The notes beneath the pieces were generated by a model. The model saw nothing but the letters and a program-made list of their open reading frames with translations, ran no database searches and was not told the DNA's origin. DNA of 8,601 bases from Caldifarciminota bacterium (GTDB lineage Bacteria; Hydrothermota; Hydrothermia; S141-80). Positions 5,947 through 8,601 of the stretch are shown in pieces. Both the position numbers and the translations under genes were made by a program. Position 1 is the first letter of the stretch. Every line of letters starts with the position of its first letter. The DNA is taken from NCBI GenBank assembly GCA_015490255.1, contig WFYF01000186.1, positions 1-8,601 on the forward strand, given 5' to 3'.

Positions 5947-7024
5947 AGAAGACGCCCAGTCCCCAGCCCAGGGGGCTAAACTCCCCGCTGGGGAAACCGT
6001 CGGGAGAGGACGGCCCCCATCCCCGGAAGATCCACAGGGCCAGGTCCTGCTGTTCGGAGAGGTCCCGATAGAGATAGACCTGGGTAAGGGCGGTCCCATC
6101 CTGGAGGTTCAGCACCGCGAGCCCTTCCAGCCGGTTAAAGGTCCGGAAGGTCCAGGAAAAACGCGACAGAGCATAGGCCTCTCCGGAAAACCACCGGAAT
6201 CCGCGTGCGAGCAGTTCCTGCTGTTTCTGCCCGGAAAGGCGGGCAAAACGCTCCACAGCCACCGCCATCTCCAGATCACCCGAAAGGTACGAAAGACCAC
6301 CCTCCACCGCCCATTCGCCTCCCGTGTGCACCCGGCCCTCCGTCCACAAAACGAAGGGGTCCTGGAGGGCCTCGCCATATCCGGCCACCAGTCTCTCCCC
6401 CCGCAGAAGCCCTCCGAGAAGGCCCAGCGCGATGGGCCCCTGGTCCAGTCGGCCCCGGATCAGCCAGGCCGAATCGCTGTGGACCAGCACCTCTCCGCCC
6501 AGGGTGCTGCCAAACACCCGAATGCGGAGGAAATCCCCCCAGGGAGAGGTGGCGGGATCCAGGGTGATGGGCGATAGGGGAGTGATCACATCCAGAACGC
6601 CAGCCAACCGGCTCACCCCTGGATGGACGGGCATCCTTCCCCCTTCCAGCGTATAAAAGGGCCCTTCCAGCCGAAGGACAAACCGGAGGATCTCCCCCGT
6701 GAGGGCCACCCCTCCGGCGGTGTCCCGGCTCGTCCCGGGCAGGAAAGACCATCGCAGCGGGGGAATCTCCGGGGCAAGGAATTCGGGAAGGAGAGGGGAG
6801 GAAGCCCAGAACGCCCGGCCTTCCACAGCTCCGTCCAGTCCCAGCTGCCTCCACGTATTCCGGATCTCCAGGCGCAGGGCGGTGCTGTGGAATCCCACCG
6901 CCTCCAGTTCCGGGAGCAAACGGGAAAAGATCCGTGGAGGGATCACCACCCCGGAGAGCTCCCGGAGTTCCATCCCGGGGGCAAACCCCAGGAAAAACGC
7001 CCAGAAAGCCACCGCTTCCGACAC
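5930..7024 (-). CDS. Predicted outer-membrane beta-barrel (porin-like) protein
   Basis: This 364-residue protein is not assigned to a named family. Residues 4-15 (AVAFWAFFLGFA) form a signal-peptide-like hydrophobic stretch, though without a basic n-region. The mature part contains no hydrophobic alpha-helical membrane segment long enough to be convincing. It has many alternating amphipathic strands with aromatic residues, such as LRIRVFGSTLGGEVLVHSD, GEWAVEGGLSYL, FSWTFRTFNRLEGLAVLNL and QVYLYRDL. The segment FYTLEGGRMPVHPGVSRLAGVLDVITPLSP (123-152) resembles the conserved early strand and loop of bacterial barrels that read like LGRQ...WG....NPTDVFNP. The C-terminus is Trp/Phe-rich (GLGVFWRWVE), as expected of a last barrel strand, although Glu rather than Phe is terminal. 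The GTG at 7024 lies 7 bases after the ATPase stop, with AAGG just upstream, so the two genes are probably co-expressed. It could be a channel or a cargo-handling component linked to that ATPase. Confidence 0.72.
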   Translation of the reverse strand: MSEAVAFWAFFLGFAPGMELRELSGVVIPPRIFSRLLPELEAVGFHSTALRLEIRNTWRQLGLDGAVEGRAFWASSPLLPEFLAPEIPPLRWSFLPGTSRDTAGGVALTGEILRFVLRLEGPFYTLEGGRMPVHPGVSRLAGVLDVITPLSPITLDPATSPWGDFLRIRVFGSTLGGEVLVHSDSAWLIRGRLDQGPIALGLLGGLLRGERLVAGYGEALQDPFVLWTEGRVHTGGEWAVEGGLSYLSGDLEMAVAVERFARLSGQKQQELLARGFRWFSGEAYALSRFSWTFRTFNRLEGLAVLNLQDGTALTQVYLYRDLSEQQDLALWIFRGWGPSSPDGFPSGEFSPLGWGLGVFWRWVE

Positions 7025-7031
7025 CGGACCT

Positions 7032-7733
7032 TCAGGAAGAGGCGAGGGGCGTGCGGGTTTCGTCTTCCAGGATTTCGCCGTCCCGCAGATGGATCACCCG
7101 CCGGGCATAGGAGATCACCAGGGGATCGTGGGAGGAAAACACGAGGGTCACGCCTTCTTCCTCGTTGAGCCGCACCAGGAGCTCCATAAGGGTGCGAGCG
7201 TTTTCGGTATCCAGGTTGGCGGTGGGTTCGTCTAAAAAAACCACCCGGGGCCGGTGGGCCAGGGCCCGGACCACCGCCACCCGCTGCTGCTGCCCGCCGC
7301 TCATCTGGGCGGGCCTGCGGTTCTCCAGCCCTCCGATCCCCAGCTTTTCAAACAGCACCCGGACCCGGCGTTCTCGCTCCTCCCGGGATACACCAAGCAT
7401 CAGGAGGACAAGCTCCGCGTTCTCCTTCGCGCTGAGGACCGGGATCAGATTGAACGCCTGAAAGACGAACCCCATTTTCCGCAGGCGGAGTTCGGCCAGG
7501 GCGTCCTCATCCATCCGGGCCAGGTCCTGGCCCTCAAACAGCACCCGTCCTTCGGTGGGTGCCTCCAGGCCGCTCATCAGGTTGAGGAGGGTGGTCTTGC
7601 CGCTTCCGGAGGGGCCGGACAGAACCACCCGCTCTCCCGGTGCAATTTCCAGCGTGGCATCTTTGACAGCCACTGTCCGGGCCTCTCCCGTTCCAAACAC
7701 CCTGGTGACACGGTCCAGCCTCAAAAGGCTCAT
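7032..7733 (-). CDS. ABC transporter ATP-binding protein, LolD/MacB type
   Basis: This 233-residue nucleotide-binding subunit has all the expected motifs: Walker A GPSGSGKTT (40-48), Q-loop Gln92 in FVFQAFNLIPVLSAKENAEL, signature MSGGQQQR (144-151), Walker B VVFLDEP (164-170) with Glu169, D-loop ANLD, and the switch His202 in SSHD. The NLIP.LSA.ENAELVL segment and overall length place it in the LolD/MacB/FtsE group, whose partners are FtsX-type permeases that extract lipoproteins or drive export across the envelope rather than import solutes. No permease gene is adjacent: the methyltransferase gene lies upstream (ATGA overlap) and the barrel gene downstream (7-base gap). The partner permease must be encoded elsewhere, or the protein may have another role. 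The ATG at 7733 is well supported by the family N-terminus LLRLDRVTRVFGTG. Confidence 0.92.
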   Translation of the reverse strand: MSLLRLDRVTRVFGTGEARTVAVKDATLEIAPGERVVLSGPSGSGKTTLLNLMSGLEAPTEGRVLFEGQDLARMDEDALAELRLRKMGFVFQAFNLIPVLSAKENAELVLLMLGVSREERERRVRVLFEKLGIGGLENRRPAQMSGGQQQRVAVVRALAHRPRVVFLDEPTANLDTENARTLMELLVRLNEEEGVTLVFSSHDPLVISYARRVIHLRDGEILEDETRTPLASS

Positions 7734-8317
7734 AACCGTCCGTTCTGCGGGGTGTCTGTCAGGAAGACCTCCAGGACGTAGTGGTAGGGATAGATGTCAT
7801 GGGCCTTCACCTCCCGCACCTCCCCCCGGGCCACCAGGAAGCTGTATACGGCAAATTCCGAAAGGCGCTCGTCCAGCGGAGGGCCCACAGGTGTGTCCTC
7901 CCGCTTCCACTCCACGATTGCCAGCCGCCTCCGGGCGATACGAACCAGTTCCCGGAAAAACGCCTCCCCGTCCTGAACTTCGTGGAACACGTTCACCAGC
8001 AACACCCCGTCCACAGAACGGTCGGGCAGGGGAATGTGATTTTCACCGGAGAGCAGGATCTCCACATTGGTGACCCCCGCGTTTTGCAGGCGTTTCTGAA
8101 GAACGCCCAGCATGGGGGCCTGGATGTCCACGGCAAAGACCTTTTTCACGCGCCGGGCAACGGGGATGGTGAAAAACCCGGGGCCACAGCCCACATCGGC
8201 CCACACCTCACGAGGCGCAACTTCCAGCACGTTGAGAAGATGCTCCGGATCCTGCCAGGTCCGCCGGTCTTCGGAGACCAGCCGTTCCCAGTTTTCATGG
8301 GGAAACTTGTGGGCCAT
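7730..8317 (-). CDS. Class I SAM-dependent methyltransferase
   Basis: This 195-residue cytosolic enzyme has a Rossmann-like SAM fold. Motif I is ADVGCGPGFFTIP (40-52), the acidic end of strand 2 is VFAVDIQ (60-66) with Asp64, GEN (91-93) follows the third strand, and the motif IV region is DGVLLVNVFHEVQD (103-116). The IVEWKREDTPVGPP (134-147) segment and the N-terminal HKFPHENWERLVSEDRRTWQDPE are typical of a small family of uncharacterised UbiE/arsenite-methyltransferase-like proteins. No cysteine set for arsenite binding is present, and the substrate is unknown. It is the first gene of the minus-strand unit and overlaps the ATPase gene by ATGA. No clear ribosome binding site precedes the ATG at 8317. 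A candidate promoter ends only six bases upstream, so the mRNA may be leaderless. Confidence 0.88.
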   Translation of the reverse strand: MAHKFPHENWERLVSEDRRTWQDPEHLLNVLEVAPREVWADVGCGPGFFTIPVARRVKKVFAVDIQAPMLGVLQKRLQNAGVTNVEILLSGENHIPLPDRSVDGVLLVNVFHEVQDGEAFFRELVRIARRRLAIVEWKREDTPVGPPLDERLSEFAVYSFLVARGEVREVKAHDIYPYHYVLEVFLTDTPQNGRL

Positions 8318-8323
8318 GCTTCA

Positions 8324-8352
8324 ACCATACGGCACCGATCGGGAACCGTCCA
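8324..8352 (-). promoter_or_regulatory. Candidate sigma70-type promoter for the methyltransferase operon
   Basis: Read on the minus strand, TGGACG (8352-8347) and TATGGT (8329-8324) each match four of six consensus bases, with an optimal 17-bp spacer. Transcription would begin at or within a few bases of the ATG at 8317, giving a leaderless or nearly leaderless mRNA, in keeping with the lack of a clear Shine-Dalgarno sequence. The call rests on sequence match only. Confidence 0.42.
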
Positions 8353-8356
8353 CTCT

Positions 8357-8370
8357 CCGCTCCGGAGCGG
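8357..8370. promoter_or_regulatory. Perfect 14-bp palindrome in the divergent intergenic region
   Basis: CCGCTCCGGAGCGG is its own reverse complement, and flanking CTC (8353-8355) and GAG (8371-8373) extend it with one bulged base. It lies immediately upstream of the candidate minus-strand -35 box and about 40 bases upstream of the plus-strand -35 box. This position suits an operator for a dimeric regulator serving both sides. A palindrome of this length is notable, but the high GC content raises the chance background. Confidence 0.42.
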
Positions 8371-8409
8371 GAGCCTGCACAGGATTCATCCTCTTCCGGC
8401 CAGCACGGC

Positions 8410-8438
8410 TTGAATCGCCGGGGCTTTCCCTTTAGGAT
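8410..8438 (+). promoter_or_regulatory. Candidate sigma70-type promoter for the lipoprotein gene
   Basis: TTGAAT (8410-8415) and TAGGAT (8433-8438) are separated by exactly 17 bp, each matching four of six consensus bases. The -10 box ends 53 bases before the ATG at 8492, leaving an untranslated leader of about 45 bases that carries a short GGGC/GCCC hairpin (8459-8471) just upstream of the ribosome binding site. Confidence 0.5.
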
Positions 8439-8478
8439 TGGTTTCGTTTGTGGGAACCGGGCGGGAAGCCCAGAAAGC

Positions 8479-8484
8479 AGGAGG
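8479..8484 (+). promoter_or_regulatory. Ribosome binding site of the lipoprotein gene
   Basis: A perfect AGGAGG core lies seven bases upstream of the ATG at 8492. It confirms that a new plus-strand gene starts here even though only its first codons are in the window. Confidence 0.82.
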
Positions 8485-8491
8485 TGGGATC

Positions 8492-8601
8492 ATGTTCCGT
8501 CCACATGGACAGGCGGTGGGGAAAGTTCTGGTGTTCCTGTCGGTGCTGGCCTGTGCCAAATCGCCGGCCAATCCCGAGGACGATGGGGGCAACGGGAACG
8601 G
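8492..8601 (+). CDS. Start of a secreted lipoprotein gene (truncated by window edge)
   Basis: Only 36 codons are visible. The N-terminus MFRPHGQAVGK carries basic residues, a hydrophobic core VLVFLSVLA (12-20) follows, and then Cys21 in a VLAC context that fits a signal-peptidase-II lipobox. After the cysteine comes a Pro/Asp/Gly/Asn-rich stretch (PANPEDDGGNGNG), typical of the flexible tether of surface or periplasmic lipoproteins. A strong AGGAGG site and a candidate promoter precede it. The functional domain lies beyond the right edge, so no function can be given. A LolD-type ATPase in the divergent operon may be relevant to lipoprotein sorting, but proximity is the only evidence. Confidence 0.76.
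   Translation, partial: MFRPHGQAVGKVLVFLSVLACAKSPANPEDDGGNGN

Noticed and set aside
6623..7168. Plus-strand frame opposite the barrel gene
   Set aside because: No family signal and a Pro/Arg/Gly-rich translation. The minus-strand frame has an export signal, barrel features and operon spacing.
1..8601. Novel defence, mobile or CRISPR-like system
   Set aside because: No repeats with spacers, transposase, integrase, nuclease-toxin pairs or attachment-like repeats were seen. Apart from the small unknown proteins, the genes look like core metabolism and envelope functions.

Overview
The window is 8.6 kb of GC-rich, almost gap-free DNA from a bacterium that appears to have two membranes. The evidence for a diderm is a periplasmic Skp/OmpH-type protein, a predicted outer-membrane beta-barrel protein, a LolD/MacB-type ATPase and a lipoprotein signal. 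The compact layout, the charged helical proteins rich in Glu and Arg, and a metallo-beta-lactamase of a family best known from archaea and thermophiles hint at a thermophilic or uncultured lineage. The taxon cannot be read from the sequence alone. No mobile elements, CRISPR arrays, tRNA or rRNA genes were seen.

Bases 3-5926 hold seven plus-strand genes packed as one probable transcription unit, and five of the six junctions overlap. In order: ornithine aminotransferase (rocD), a 75-residue helical protein of unknown function, a UPF0282/COG2248-type metallo-beta-lactamase-fold protein, an exported Skp/OmpH-like protein with an added C-terminal alpha/beta domain, a ROK-family sugar kinase, a 5'-methylthioadenosine/S-adenosylhomocysteine deaminase (mtaD), and a 150-residue highly charged helical protein. 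The products do not form one obvious pathway. They cover amino-acid metabolism, SAM by-product salvage, sugar phosphorylation and envelope biogenesis, so this looks like a housekeeping superoperon of the kind seen in streamlined genomes.

Bases 5930-8317 hold three minus-strand genes, transcribed from right to left: a class I SAM-dependent methyltransferase, an ABC ATPase of the LolD/MacB type, and a predicted outer-membrane beta-barrel protein. The ATPase has no permease beside it within the window. The two operons converge with only 3 bp between stop codons. That junction carries nested perfect inverted repeats (5896-5946) that could fold on either strand.

Bases 8318-8491 are the only real intergenic region. 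They contain a candidate promoter for each divergent side and a perfect 14-bp palindrome between them. A lipoprotein gene starts at 8492 and runs off the right edge. The most interesting items are the two-domain Skp-like protein, the UPF0282 protein inside a bacterial operon, the orphan LolD-type ATPase coupled to a barrel protein, and the structured convergent junction.
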